The translations under genes were made by a program, and so were the position numbers. Below are positions 53,321 through 63,387 of a stretch of 64,000 nucleotides of DNA, one piece after another. Source of the stretch: Geomonas azotofigens (lineage in GTDB: Bacteria > Desulfobacterota > Desulfuromonadia > Geobacterales > Geobacteraceae); contig NZ_JAHLME010000001.1 of NCBI RefSeq assembly GCF_018919395.1, positions 682,001-746,000 of the forward strand. The letters are read 5' to 3'. Within the stretch, counting starts at the first letter, position 1. Each line of letters opens with the position of its first letter. A model generated the notes under the pieces. The model searched no databases and was not told where the DNA came from. It worked only from the letters and a program-made list of their open reading frames with translations.

Positions 53321-53327
53321 CCTGCGC

Positions 53328-55316
<1,989 letters not shown>

Positions 55317-55333
55317 TAAGTAGAAATTATCGC

Positions 55334-55431
55334 TAACCCCTCTCCCTCCCGGAGAGGGTGCCCGAAGGGGGGGTGAGGGAGGTCGTCGCACCGATCCCCT
55401 CACCCTAGCCCTCTCCCAAAGGGAGAGGGGA
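55334..55431. repeat. Variant GC-rich repeats after uvrB
   Basis: Two related elements, CCCTCTCCCTCCCGGAGAGGG with GGGGGGGTGAGGGAGG (55334-55382) and CCCTCACCCTAGCCCTCTCC with AAAGGGAGAGGGG (55395-55431), in opposite sense. They differ from the main family in having CTCTCC cores. Confidence 0.75.
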
Positions 55432-55453
55432 CGATGGACAACTGGCAACGAAA

Positions 55454-55490
55454 AAGCCCCTCGATCCGTGACGGACGAGGGGCTTCTTTA
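55454..55490. terminator. Bidirectional terminator between uvrB and pcnB
   Basis: AAGCCCCTCG (55454-55463) pairs with CGAGGGGCTT (55476-55485), with an inner TCCG/CGGA stem. A-run before and T-run after make it usable on both strands for the converging genes. Confidence 0.85.
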
Positions 55491-55558
55491 TTTCCTGCAA
55501 CTTTCTCCGCCGTGGCCGGCTTAGATGCTTCCTTCCACATGGCTGGAGCTTCGAAGAC

Positions 55559-55587
55559 TCCTTCCCCTGGAGGGGGGGAGGGGGACG
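55559..55587. repeat. GC-rich palindromic repeat after pcnB
   Basis: CCTTCCCCTGGAGGGGGGGA GGGGGACG, partial copy just downstream of the pcnB stop. Confidence 0.75.
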
Positions 55588-55595
55588 TCGTCCGC

Positions 55596-57032
55596 TTATT
55601 CCGGCGCACCACCAGGCTTTCTCCGCCGCCGTCTCCGGCGCCGCTTCTTCTTCGGCGCCTCGGCGGCTCCCGCTTCGCCCTTGGGCGGGGGCGCGGACTC
55701 CACCCCTTCCGATTGCTGCGCGGCGAACCGTTCCCACCAATCCGCCAGCGACCTTTTCGGCGGGGTGAGCTGCTCCATGAAACGAAGGTACTGCAGGGCG
55801 TCGCGGAAGGCGAGACGAGCAACCACGCCGCGGCCGTTCCTCCCCGGGGTCTTCTGGAAGCGCTGCTGCATGTTCAGGATGTCGCGCACCGCGACCAGCA
55901 CCCGGTTCGGCACGGAAACGGTGGGAGCGAGCTCTCCGGCGAAGGCGGCTACGGCGGCGTCGGTGGCCTGCTGTGGCGGAAGCCCCTCGTCGCGCAACAG
56001 AGCCACCTTCTCCTCCAGGTACTCCCCGAACATCAGGGTGATCAACAGCGGAGGGGTGACGGCGATACCCTGGCCGATCTGCTCGTCGGCCCACTCCAGT
56101 GCCTTACCCACGCGGACGTGAGGGTAGCAGTCGGACTCGCGGGAGAGCCAGGCGTCGAAATGGGGAAAGAGCGGCTCGAACAGCCCGCTGTGGCGCATCA
56201 TCTGGTAGGTGCGCTCGCCGGCCCCCATGAGGAGCAGCTTCAGCACTTCCTCGTAAAGGCGCGGCGGCGTGGCCTTGTTGATGGTGCCGCACAGCGCCTC
56301 GATGGCGGCCTCGGTGCGCGGCTCGATGTTGAAGCCGAGCATGGACGCGAACCGGATGGCGCGGATCATGCGGACCGGGTCCTCGGTGAAGCGGACCATG
56401 GGGTCGCCGATGGTGCGGATTAGACCGTTTCTCAGATCCTCCATCCCGCCGACGTGGTCGATGATGGAGAAGTCGGCGATGTTGTAGAACAGGGCGTTGA
56501 CGGTGAAGTCGCGACGTACCGCGTCCTCCTCGGGGGTGCCGAAGACGTTGTCCCTGAGCACCATGCCGTCTTCGCTCTTCAGGATAGGGGGACCGTGGTG
56601 GTGCCGGCGCCTTCTCCGGTCGCGCTCATCCTCGAGCTGTTCCGCCTCGGTAGGAGCCTCGACGGTCTCTTCGGGCAAGGCCTCGGCGAATTCTTCCTGG
56701 GCTGCTTCAGCGGCATCGACAGTGGAGCGGAAGGTGGCGACCTCGATGATCTCGTCGTGGAAATGAATGTGGGCGAGACGGAAACGGCGGCCGATCAAGC
56801 GGCAGTTGCGGAACAGCTTCTTGAGCTGGTTGGGCGTGGCGTCGGTGACGACGTCGAAGTCCTTGGGCTCGCGCCCCAGGAGCAGATCCCGGACGCCGCC
56901 CCCCACCAGGTAGGCGATGAAGCCGTGCTCCCTGAGCTTGTAGAGCACCTTTACGCCGTTGGGGCTGAGCAACGAGCGGGAGATGGAGTGCTCCGCGCGC
57001 GGGATGATGACTTTTTCCATGTTAGTGTTCAT
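55596..57032 (-). CDS. pcnB: Poly(A) polymerase I
   Basis: 478 residues. The nucleotidyltransferase head has YLVGGGVRDLLLGREPKDFD with the DxD pair, then IEVATFRS and RRDFTVNALFYN, followed by GGMEDLRNGLIRTIGDP and RMIRAIRFA. Length and the Lys/Arg-rich tail (KKKRRRRRRRRKPGGAPE) fit PcnB, not the CCA-adding enzyme. PcnB adds 3' A tails that promote RNA decay. An insert of about 40 residues rich in Glu then Arg/His (EERDR-type and RRRRRHHHG) interrupts the palm. The start is 57032 or 57020 (MEKVIIPR); neither has a clear ribosome site. A repeat copy lies just after the stop. Confidence 0.93.
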   Translation of the reverse strand: MNTNMEKVIIPRAEHSISRSLLSPNGVKVLYKLREHGFIAYLVGGGVRDLLLGREPKDFDVVTDATPNQLKKLFRNCRLIGRRFRLAHIHFHDEIIEVATFRSTVDAAEAAQEEFAEALPEETVEAPTEAEQLEDERDRRRRRHHHGPPILKSEDGMVLRDNVFGTPEEDAVRRDFTVNALFYNIADFSIIDHVGGMEDLRNGLIRTIGDPMVRFTEDPVRMIRAIRFASMLGFNIEPRTEAAIEALCGTINKATPPRLYEEVLKLLLMGAGERTYQMMRHSGLFEPLFPHFDAWLSRESDCYPHVRVGKALEWADEQIGQGIAVTPPLLITLMFGEYLEEKVALLRDEGLPPQQATDAAVAAFAGELAPTVSVPNRVLVAVRDILNMQQRFQKTPGRNGRGVVARLAFRDALQYLRFMEQLTPPKRSLADWWERFAAQQSEGVESAPPPKGEAGAAEAPKKKRRRRRRRRKPGGAPE

Positions 57033-57137
57033 TCGCGGGAAATTAACACAAATTCGACGCAAAGGCAAAGGGTGTGGAGTTGATTTTATTGACTTTGGTC
57101 ATGACGAAAGGTGATTTGTTCTGCTATTGTGGCGACC

Positions 57138-57440
57138 ATGGAAAAGAGAGCAAAGCAGGAAAAAGATATCAGGGTGCTGGAGACCTTCATCGGCTGCTAC
57201 TGCAGAAGCAAGCACAAAAGCCCCAAGGGCGTGCTCTGCGAGGAGTGCTCTGAGCTTCTGGCCTACGCCAAGACGAAGCGGGAGAAATGCCCCCTCGACC
57301 CTAAGCCGACCTGCAAGCACTGTCACGTCCATTGCTACGGCAAGGCGCAGCGCGCCCGGATTCGCGAGATCATGGCCTACTCCGGCAAACACCTGCTGCT
57401 GCGCGGGCGCCTCGATCTGCTCTGGCACTACTTTTTTTAG
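57138..57440 (+). CDS. Nitrous-oxide-stimulated-promoter family protein
   Basis: 100 residues, Cys-rich. The pattern FIGCYCRSKHKSP, LCEECSELLAYA, CPLDPKPTCKHCHVHCYG and REIMAYSGKHLLLR matches the small family named nitrous-oxide-stimulated promoter. Eight cysteines and two histidines suggest zinc binding, but no function is known. The start at 57138 (MEKRAKQEK) has a weak ribosome site; a GTG at 57129 is possible. It precedes the ferredoxin gene by 20 bases and is probably co-transcribed. Confidence 0.8.
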   Translation: MEKRAKQEKDIRVLETFIGCYCRSKHKSPKGVLCEECSELLAYAKTKREKCPLDPKPTCKHCHVHCYGKAQRARIREIMAYSGKHLLLRGRLDLLWHYFF

Positions 57441-57460
57441 CAAATTTCAGGAGGTTAAGG

Positions 57461-58243
<783 letters not shown>

Positions 58244-58317
58244 AGGGTGCTGCGTAGGAGGAAACGGACCTTCCAAATGGCTTAAAGGACAAATAGGACG
58301 CTTTTTATCTTTTTTGA

Positions 58318-58346
58318 TTGACACGGGATTGGACCGCTGGTAGAGT
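58318..58346 (+). promoter_or_regulatory. Putative promoter of the peroxiredoxin gene
   Basis: TTGACA (58318-58323), 17-base spacer, TAGAGT (58341-58346), 44 bases before the ATG at 58391. Confidence 0.65.
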
Positions 58347-58390
58347 TGCTCACATTAGAATCCCAATCAGCCGAAAGGAGAACAACACCT

Positions 58391-58996
58391 ATGAGTCTTA
58401 CTACCTTGGTAACTAAGGAAGCCCCCGATTTCACGGCGCAGGCGGTAATGCCCGATAACTCCTTCGCAGAGCTCACTCTGTCCAAATATCGCGGCAAGTA
58501 CGTCGTCCTCTTTTTCTACCCGCTCGACTTCACCTTCGTTTGCCCCTCCGAGATCCTCGCCTTCGATAAGAGGGTGGCGGAATTCAAGGAGAAGAACTGC
58601 GAGGTAGTCGGCGTCTCCGTGGACTCCAGGTTCACCCATCTTGCCTGGAAGAACACCGCGGTAGAAAACGGCGGCATCGGCAACGTGCAGTATCCGCTGG
58701 TCGAGGACCTCGACAAGTCCATCGCCAGGAGCTACGGGATCCTGCTGAACGAGTCGGTTGCGCTGCGCGGACTCTTCCTCATCGATACCAAGGGCGTGGT
58801 ACGCCACTCCGTCATCAACGATCTGCCGCTGGGGCGCAGCGTCGGCGAGGCCCTGAGGATGCTGGACGCGCTCCAGTTCGTCGAAACCCACGGCGGCGAA
58901 GTCTGCCCCGCCAACTGGCAGGAAGGTGAGGAGTCTATGAAGGCTTCCACTTCTGGCGTCGCCGAGTATCTCGCCAAGAAGCACGGCAAGAAGTAA
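58391..58996 (+). CDS. Typical 2-Cys peroxiredoxin
   Basis: 201 residues. The peroxidatic Cys lies in FYPLDFTFVCPSEI and the resolving Cys in GGEVCPANWQEG, with the catalytic Arg in RHSVINDLPLGRS. AhpC/Prx1-type enzymes reduce H2O2 and organic peroxides. The GGIGN stretch and tail past the resolving Cys match sensitive (robust-type hinge) forms, but this is not tested. AAGGAG lies ten bases upstream. It has its own promoter and terminator. The electron donor (thioredoxin or AhpF-like) is not in the window. Confidence 0.96.
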   Translation: MSLTTLVTKEAPDFTAQAVMPDNSFAELTLSKYRGKYVVLFFYPLDFTFVCPSEILAFDKRVAEFKEKNCEVVGVSVDSRFTHLAWKNTAVENGGIGNVQYPLVEDLDKSIARSYGILLNESVALRGLFLIDTKGVVRHSVINDLPLGRSVGEALRMLDALQFVETHGGEVCPANWQEGEESMKASTSGVAEYLAKKHGKK

Positions 58997-59022
58997 TCTC
59001 GAGCCACAGGTTGTGAATAAAG

Positions 59023-59054
59023 AAAAGGCGCGGTTTTTCAACCGCGCCTTTTTG
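59023..59054 (+). terminator. Terminator of the peroxiredoxin gene
   Basis: AAAAGGCGCGGTT / AACCGCGCCTTTT with a four-base TTTC loop, then T. Confidence 0.9.
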
Positions 59055-59089
59055 TTGTTCATGTCTACAATGATAGAGGTAGTGCTGTC

Positions 59090-59118
59090 TTGCCAATGAA
59101 AGCCATCTATGTTACAAG
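59090..59118 (+). promoter_or_regulatory. Putative promoter of the TIGR04073-type pair
   Basis: TTGCCA (59090-59095), 17-base spacer, TACAAG (59113-59118), 41 bases before the ATG at 59160. Confidence 0.55.
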
Positions 59119-59159
59119 ATCATAGCATTTACCGATATGTAGCTCGAAAAGGAGTGGAC

Positions 59160-59570
59160 ATGCGTACCAAGGCGACCTTGTTTTCCCTGTTGCTGCTCAT
59201 GGTTTTTGCCACGTCTTCGTTTGCTCTGGAAGGTCAGCAGCCGGAGGCAATCGCCGAGAAGATGGCTTTCAAGCTGGTTCGCGGGGTGACTAACACGGCG
59301 ACCTCCATCGTCGAGGTGCCCAAGCAGTCCTACCTGATGGTGCGGGACCGTGGCGGCATCGGCTACGTGGTCGGTCCGCTCAAGGGTGTCGGCATGGCCT
59401 TTTATCGCTTGCTGACCGGACTGACCGAGACCGTATTTTTCGCCGTGCCCCAACCCGGCTATTACGATCCCATGATCACCCCCGAATTCGTGTGGGAAGG
59501 TTGGGAAGAAAAGCGGGTCGAACCGAGAGGCCAGAGCGAGGCTCAGCCAGTTCCGGCCAAGGGAGAATAG
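59160..59570 (+). CDS. Secreted TIGR04073-type protein, copy 1
   Basis: 136 residues. A signal peptide (MRTKATLFSLLLLMVFATSS) is followed by a conserved core: AEKMAFKLVRGVTNTATSIVE, then VVGPLKGVGMAFYRLLTGLTET and PGYYDPMITPEFVW. This matches the family described as exosortase-system-associated (TIGR04073), present in many Geobacter relatives. AAGGAG precedes the ATG. Its function is unknown. It is immediately followed by a paralogue, with stop and start adjacent. Confidence 0.75.
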   Translation: MRTKATLFSLLLLMVFATSSFALEGQQPEAIAEKMAFKLVRGVTNTATSIVEVPKQSYLMVRDRGGIGYVVGPLKGVGMAFYRLLTGLTETVFFAVPQPGYYDPMITPEFVWEGWEEKRVEPRGQSEAQPVPAKGE

Positions 59571-59945
59571 ATGATGCGGAAGAAGTTTGTTTTTCTGGCC
59601 ATCCTGGCGCTGGCCATGGTGCTGACAGCAGAAAAAGGGCATGCGGGCGATTCCCGCACCGTCGATACCGCCTCGCCGCAGGAGGTGGTGGACGGCATGG
59701 CCAATAAGCTGGTTAGAGGTGTCGCCAATGTCGCGACTGGATGGCTGGAGTTTCCGAAGCAGATATACATGACCTGTAAAGAAGAAGGGGTTGGCAAGTG
59801 TGTCACCGTCGGACCCTTGAAAGGGCTTGGCATGACCCTGGTGCGCACCGCATCGGGTCTCGGCGAAACCGCCACCTTCTTCCTGGCCTATCCCGGCTTC
59901 TACGATCCCTACCTCGATCCGGCCTACGCCTGGCAAAAGGAGTAG
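59571..59945 (+). CDS. Secreted TIGR04073-type protein, copy 2
   Basis: 124 residues, paralogue of the preceding gene. Signal peptide MRKKFVFLAILALAMVLTAE; core MANKLVRGVANVATGWLEFP, TVGPLKGLGMTLVRTASGL and PGFYDPYLDPAYAW. The shared motif order LVRGV-N-AT, VGPLKG-GM, PG-YDP shows a tandem duplication. Two extra cysteines (MTCKEEGVGKC) could form a disulfide. Start could be 59571 or 59574 (ATGATG). A terminator follows at 59974. Confidence 0.75.
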   Translation: MMRKKFVFLAILALAMVLTAEKGHAGDSRTVDTASPQEVVDGMANKLVRGVANVATGWLEFPKQIYMTCKEEGVGKCVTVGPLKGLGMTLVRTASGLGETATFFLAYPGFYDPYLDPAYAWQKE

Positions 59946-59973
59946 CGGACCGAACACCGCTTCCAAAAGTGCG

Positions 59974-60021
59974 AAAAGATCCAGGGCATGTTCCGCGACC
60001 GGAACCCTTGGATCTTTTTTT
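59974..60021 (+). terminator. Terminator of the TIGR04073-type pair
   Basis: AAAAGATCCA (59974-59983) pairs with TGGATCTTTT (60009-60018), with an inner GGG/CCC stem, ending in seven T. Confidence 0.75.
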
Positions 60022-60049
60022 GTTCCCGAAGTCGAAGTCGGCCGGTCTA

Positions 60050-60084
60050 TCCCTTCGCCCGCCGGGAGAGGGGCAGGGGTGAGG
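60050..60084. repeat. Degenerate GC-rich repeat before the Lys/Ala-rich gene
   Basis: CCCTTCGCCCGCCGGGAGAG GGGCAGGGGTGAGG, weaker match to the variant seen after uvrB. Confidence 0.55.
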
Positions 60085-60133
60085 AAGCTTGGGCGTGACG
60101 GCAATCTCGCCGGGTGTTTGCTTTGTTGGAAAT

Positions 60134-60165
60134 AAAAAAAGGCCGCATCGTGAGATGCGGCCTTT
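60134..60165 (-). terminator. Terminator of the Lys/Ala-rich gene
   Basis: Minus-strand stem AAAGGCCGCATC / GATGCGGCCTTT (60165-60138, four-base loop), followed by a T run. Confidence 0.9.
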
Positions 60166-60188
60166 CGCAATTACCCGTTAAGGGGAAA

Positions 60189-60419
60189 TTACTTTGCAGC
60201 CGGAGCAGCCGGAGCTTCTTCTTTCTTCTCTTCTTTCTTAGCAGCGGCTTTCTTAGCAGCTTTTTTCTTCTTCGGAGCAGCTTTCTTAGCCGGAGCTTTC
60301 TCTTCTTTCTTAGCCTCTGCAGCCGGAGCAGCAGCCGGAGCAGCGTCAGCAGCGAAAACAACACCAGCGAAAGCAACAGCAACGAGAGCGGCAACTACGG
60401 AGGACAGAACTTTTTTCAT
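60189..60419 (-). CDS. Secreted Lys/Ala/Glu-rich small protein
   Basis: 76 residues. A clear signal peptide (MKKVLSSVVAALVAVAFAGVVFA) precedes a mature part of only Ala, Lys, Glu and Pro, in blocks such as KKAAPKKKKAAKKAAAKKEE. No fold is expected. Such histone-H1-like tails may bind nucleic acid or polyanions outside the inner membrane. The start at 60419 follows AAGGAG. A perfect TATAAT -10 and a strong terminator suggest high expression. Confidence 0.88.
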   Translation of the reverse strand: MKKVLSSVVAALVAVAFAGVVFAADAAPAAAPAAEAKKEEKAPAKKAAPKKKKAAKKAAAKKEEKKEEAPAAPAAK

Positions 60420-60483
60420 GGTAATTCTCCTTGTACAAAATGGGTTGGTATCTGACGTAGAGCAGGTTGCGTGCCAACCTCTC

Positions 60484-60489
60484 ATTATA
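60484..60489 (-). promoter_or_regulatory. Consensus -10 box of the Lys/Ala-rich gene
   Basis: TATAAT on the minus strand, about 65 bases before the ATG. A T-rich stretch upstream gives only a poor -35. Confidence 0.5.
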
Positions 60490-60629
60490 ACCGTAAACAC
60501 TGAAAAAATCGTGACGCGGCCCCAGGAAGGACCCGGTCTCTCATGATAATGTCGCCGCATATGCTCCAATGAGTGCCGCATATGCGGTATGCTTTGTGGC
60601 GATCCAGGCCGGAGCCAAGGGTATATTGC

Positions 60630-60659
60630 TTGCCAGCGCTTCGAATATTTTGTTATTAT
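60630..60659 (+). promoter_or_regulatory. Putative promoter of the radical SAM / RNase E-G genes
   Basis: TTGCCA (60630-60635), 18-base spacer, TATTAT (60654-60659) with an extended TG at 60651. The TTG start codon lies 38 bases downstream. Confidence 0.6.
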
Positions 60660-60696
60660 GTCCGGTCACGGCTGAGCCGGGCTATCTGGGGGATTT

Positions 60697-63186
60697 TTGA
60701 GCAATAACATACTTTTGTCAGTGGAAAAACCCGCCCGCTACATGGGTGGGGAGATGGGAACAGTTGCCGACCGGGAAGGAGCGCTCCGCTTTGTGCTCGC
60801 GTTCCCTGACGTATATGAGATAGGGATGAGTCATCTCGGGCTGCAGGTCCTGTACGGCGTCCTGAAAGAGGTACCGTGGGTCATGCCCGAGCGCGCCTAC
60901 GCGCCGTGGCCCGACCTCGAGGCGTCGCTGCGCGCCGAGGAGAAGCCCCTGGTCACGCTGGAGGCGGGAACTCCCCTGGCACAGGCCGACATCCTGGGCT
61001 TCACCCTGCAGTACGAGCTTTCCTACACCAATATCCTGAACATGCTGGACCTTTCCGGGATCCCGCTGCTCGCCTGCGACAGGCCCGAAGGGTATCCGCT
61101 CGTCATCGCGGGCGGCCCCTGCGCCTACAACCCGGAACCCCTGGCCGACTTCTTCGACGCCTTCCTGATCGGCGACGGCGAGGAGGCGGTAATCGAGCTG
61201 GCCGACTGCGTGCGGACCGCGAAGACCGAGGGTATCGCCAAGGCCGAGCTCCTGGAGCGCCTGGCGCGGATCGAAGGGGTCTACGTCCCCTCGCTGTTCG
61301 AGGTGAGCTATCACGACGACGGCAGGGTCGCCGCGATCACCCCCAAGAAAGAGTGGTACCAGGGCGTGCGCAGGCGCTTCGTGGCCGACCTGGAGACCGC
61401 ATACTACCCGACCTCCCCCATCGTGCCGTTCCTAAAGACGGTGCACGACCGGGTCAGCGTGGAGATTTCCCGAGGCTGCACGAGGGGTTGCAGGTTCTGT
61501 CAGGCGGGGTATATTTATCGGCCTGTGCGCGAGCGGAGCCCCGAGCGGGTCTTCGAGATCATGGAAGAGGCGCTGCACAACACGGGCTACGACGAGATTT
61601 CCCTCCTCTCCCTCTCCACCGGCGACTACGGCTGCCTGACCCCGCTGCTCAAGGGGCTCATGGACCGCTACTCGGCCCAGAAGAAGGCTGTCTCGCTCCC
61701 GTCGATGCGGGTCGGGAGCCTGAGCGACGAGATGGCGGAGGAGATCCGCCGGGTGCGCAAGACCGGCTTCACCCTCGCCCCCGAGGCCGGCAGCGAGCGG
61801 CTCAGGAGCGTGATCAACAAGGGGATCACCGAACAGGCGCTCCTGGAGAACGCGGGCTCGGTGTACCGCAACGGCTGGCGTCTCATCAAGCTCTACTTCA
61901 TGATCGGCCTGCCGACCGAGACCATGGAGGATGTGGACGGGATCGTGGAGTTGTCCCGCGAGGTGAAGCGGCAGGGGAAATTCGCCGGCAACGGCGGCGA
62001 CGTCAACGTCTCCGTGTCGAGCTTCGTGCCCAAGCCGCACACCCCGTTCCAGTGGGAGCCGCAGATAAGCGAAGCCGAGATCGTGGAGAAGCAGCGCTAT
62101 CTGCGCGATGCCCTCAAGAAAAAGAAGCTGATCATGAAGTGGCAGGACGCCTCGCTGTCCGGCATGGAAGGGGTCTTCGCCCGCGGCGACCGCCGTCTTG
62201 CCAAGCTGCTCATCGAGGCGCATCGCCTTGGCTGCCGTTTCGACGGCTGGTGGGAACACTTCGATCGCCTCAAGTGGGTGCAGGCCTTCGAGAACGCCGG
62301 CGTCGACGCGAGCTTTTACCTCAGGCGCCGCGAACTGGACGAGGTGCTCCCCTGGGATCACATCGATTGCGGCGTGACCAAGTCGTTCCTTTTCAAGGAG
62401 CGCGAGGCGGCGCTCGTCGGTGCCGCCACCCCGGACTGCCGCTTCGATCGCTGCACCGGTTGCGGGGTCTGCGATTTCAAGGAGATAAAGCTGCGGCTCA
62501 ACGAGCCGGTTCCCTTTGGGACCTACGCCAGCCAGTCCGCGGTTCCGGAGCCGACCGAAGACGCGCAGAGGATCCGGATCCGTTTCGAGAAGGTGGGGAG
62601 GATGCGTTTCCTGAGCCACCTGGAGATGCTGACCCTGTTCACCAGGGCGGTGGGGCGCTCCGGCATCCCGATCCGTTTTTCGCAGGGATTCCATCCCCAC
62701 CCGAAGTTCTCCTTTGCCACAGCACTCTCCGTCGGCATCGAGTCCTACGCGGAGTACATGGACTTCGAGGTTGACGCCGGATATACGGCAGCCCAGTTGC
62801 AGCAGGCGCTGAACGCGACCCTCCCGGCGGGGGTGCGGGTGCTTGAGGCCGATGAGATCGCGCTGCGGGCGCCGGCGTTGTCCGTGATCATGGACAAGGT
62901 GCGCTACCGCGTGACCCTGCCCGAGGAGTTGGCGCTCGACCTGGAGGCGAAGGCGGCAGCATTCCTCGCCCTGGAGTCGTTGCCGGTAAAGCGCGAGAAG
63001 AAGGGGAAGTCGAGCGAGTTCGACCTGCGCCACGAACTGGTCGATCTGAAGGTAGATGGGCGGACCCTGGAGATGGTGGCCGGTCGCGGCAAACTGCTCG
63101 AGTTCGTCGGCGCCATCCTCGGCGTCCAAAACGACGCACTCAAAGACGCGCGGCTGGAGAAGCTGGAAGTGCTCTTCAAGGAATAA
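60697..63186 (+). CDS. TIGR03960-type B12-binding/radical SAM protein with DUF2344 domain
   Basis: 829 residues. The N-terminal 230 residues resemble a B12-binding fold (FVLAFPDVYEIGMSHLGLQV). The radical SAM domain has the cluster motif CTRGCRFC near 265. The C-terminal part (from about 625) is DUF2344: IRFEKVGRMRFLSHLEML and FSQGFHPHPKFSFA. A further cysteine set (CRFDRCTGCGVC) lies between them. The start is taken as TTG 60697, because GGGGGA lies upstream and homologues begin shortly before VEKPARY; the first ATG (60742) would remove that conserved block. Function is unknown. Conserved adjacency to RNase E/G suggests an RNA or ribosome role. Confidence 0.92.
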   Translation: MSNNILLSVEKPARYMGGEMGTVADREGALRFVLAFPDVYEIGMSHLGLQVLYGVLKEVPWVMPERAYAPWPDLEASLRAEEKPLVTLEAGTPLAQADILGFTLQYELSYTNILNMLDLSGIPLLACDRPEGYPLVIAGGPCAYNPEPLADFFDAFLIGDGEEAVIELADCVRTAKTEGIAKAELLERLARIEGVYVPSLFEVSYHDDGRVAAITPKKEWYQGVRRRFVADLETAYYPTSPIVPFLKTVHDRVSVEISRGCTRGCRFCQAGYIYRPVRERSPERVFEIMEEALHNTGYDEISLLSLSTGDYGCLTPLLKGLMDRYSAQKKAVSLPSMRVGSLSDEMAEEIRRVRKTGFTLAPEAGSERLRSVINKGITEQALLENAGSVYRNGWRLIKLYFMIGLPTETMEDVDGIVELSREVKRQGKFAGNGGDVNVSVSSFVPKPHTPFQWEPQISEAEIVEKQRYLRDALKKKKLIMKWQDASLSGMEGVFARGDRRLAKLLIEAHRLGCRFDGWWEHFDRLKWVQAFENAGVDASFYLRRRELDEVLPWDHIDCGVTKSFLFKEREAALVGAATPDCRFDRCTGCGVCDFKEIKLRLNEPVPFGTYASQSAVPEPTEDAQRIRIRFEKVGRMRFLSHLEMLTLFTRAVGRSGIPIRFSQGFHPHPKFSFATALSVGIESYAEYMDFEVDAGYTAAQLQQALNATLPAGVRVLEADEIALRAPALSVIMDKVRYRVTLPEELALDLEAKAAAFLALESLPVKREKKGKSSEFDLRHELVDLKVDGRTLEMVAGRGKLLEFVGAILGVQNDALKDARLEKLEVLFKE

Positions 63187-63210
63187 ATCAGCTGCGTCCT
63201 GTGTGGCAAT

Positions 63211-63321
63211 TGTAGGGGCGAATAATCATTCGCCCTGTCACAGGTGCCACGTGGTCAGGCTGCCGCCGCAGATGTGCCGGTGGCGGCAACAGCGGCTGGG
63301 CGAATATTATTCGCCCCTACA
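63211..63321. mobile_element. MITE-like element with 16-bp terminal inverted repeats
   Basis: 111 bases bounded by TGTAGGGGCGAATAAT and its exact inverse ATTATTCGCCCCTACA. Each end also folds on itself (GGGCGAAT...ATTCGCCC). No coding frame inside. It occupies most of the 201-base gap before the RNase E/G gene. Target-site duplication is not evident. Confidence 0.8.
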
Positions 63322-63387
63322 GGACGGGCCTATAGAATTTTGAAACAGTTTTGCTTTTGAATTTAATAGATACAGGAAGGGGTTAGC

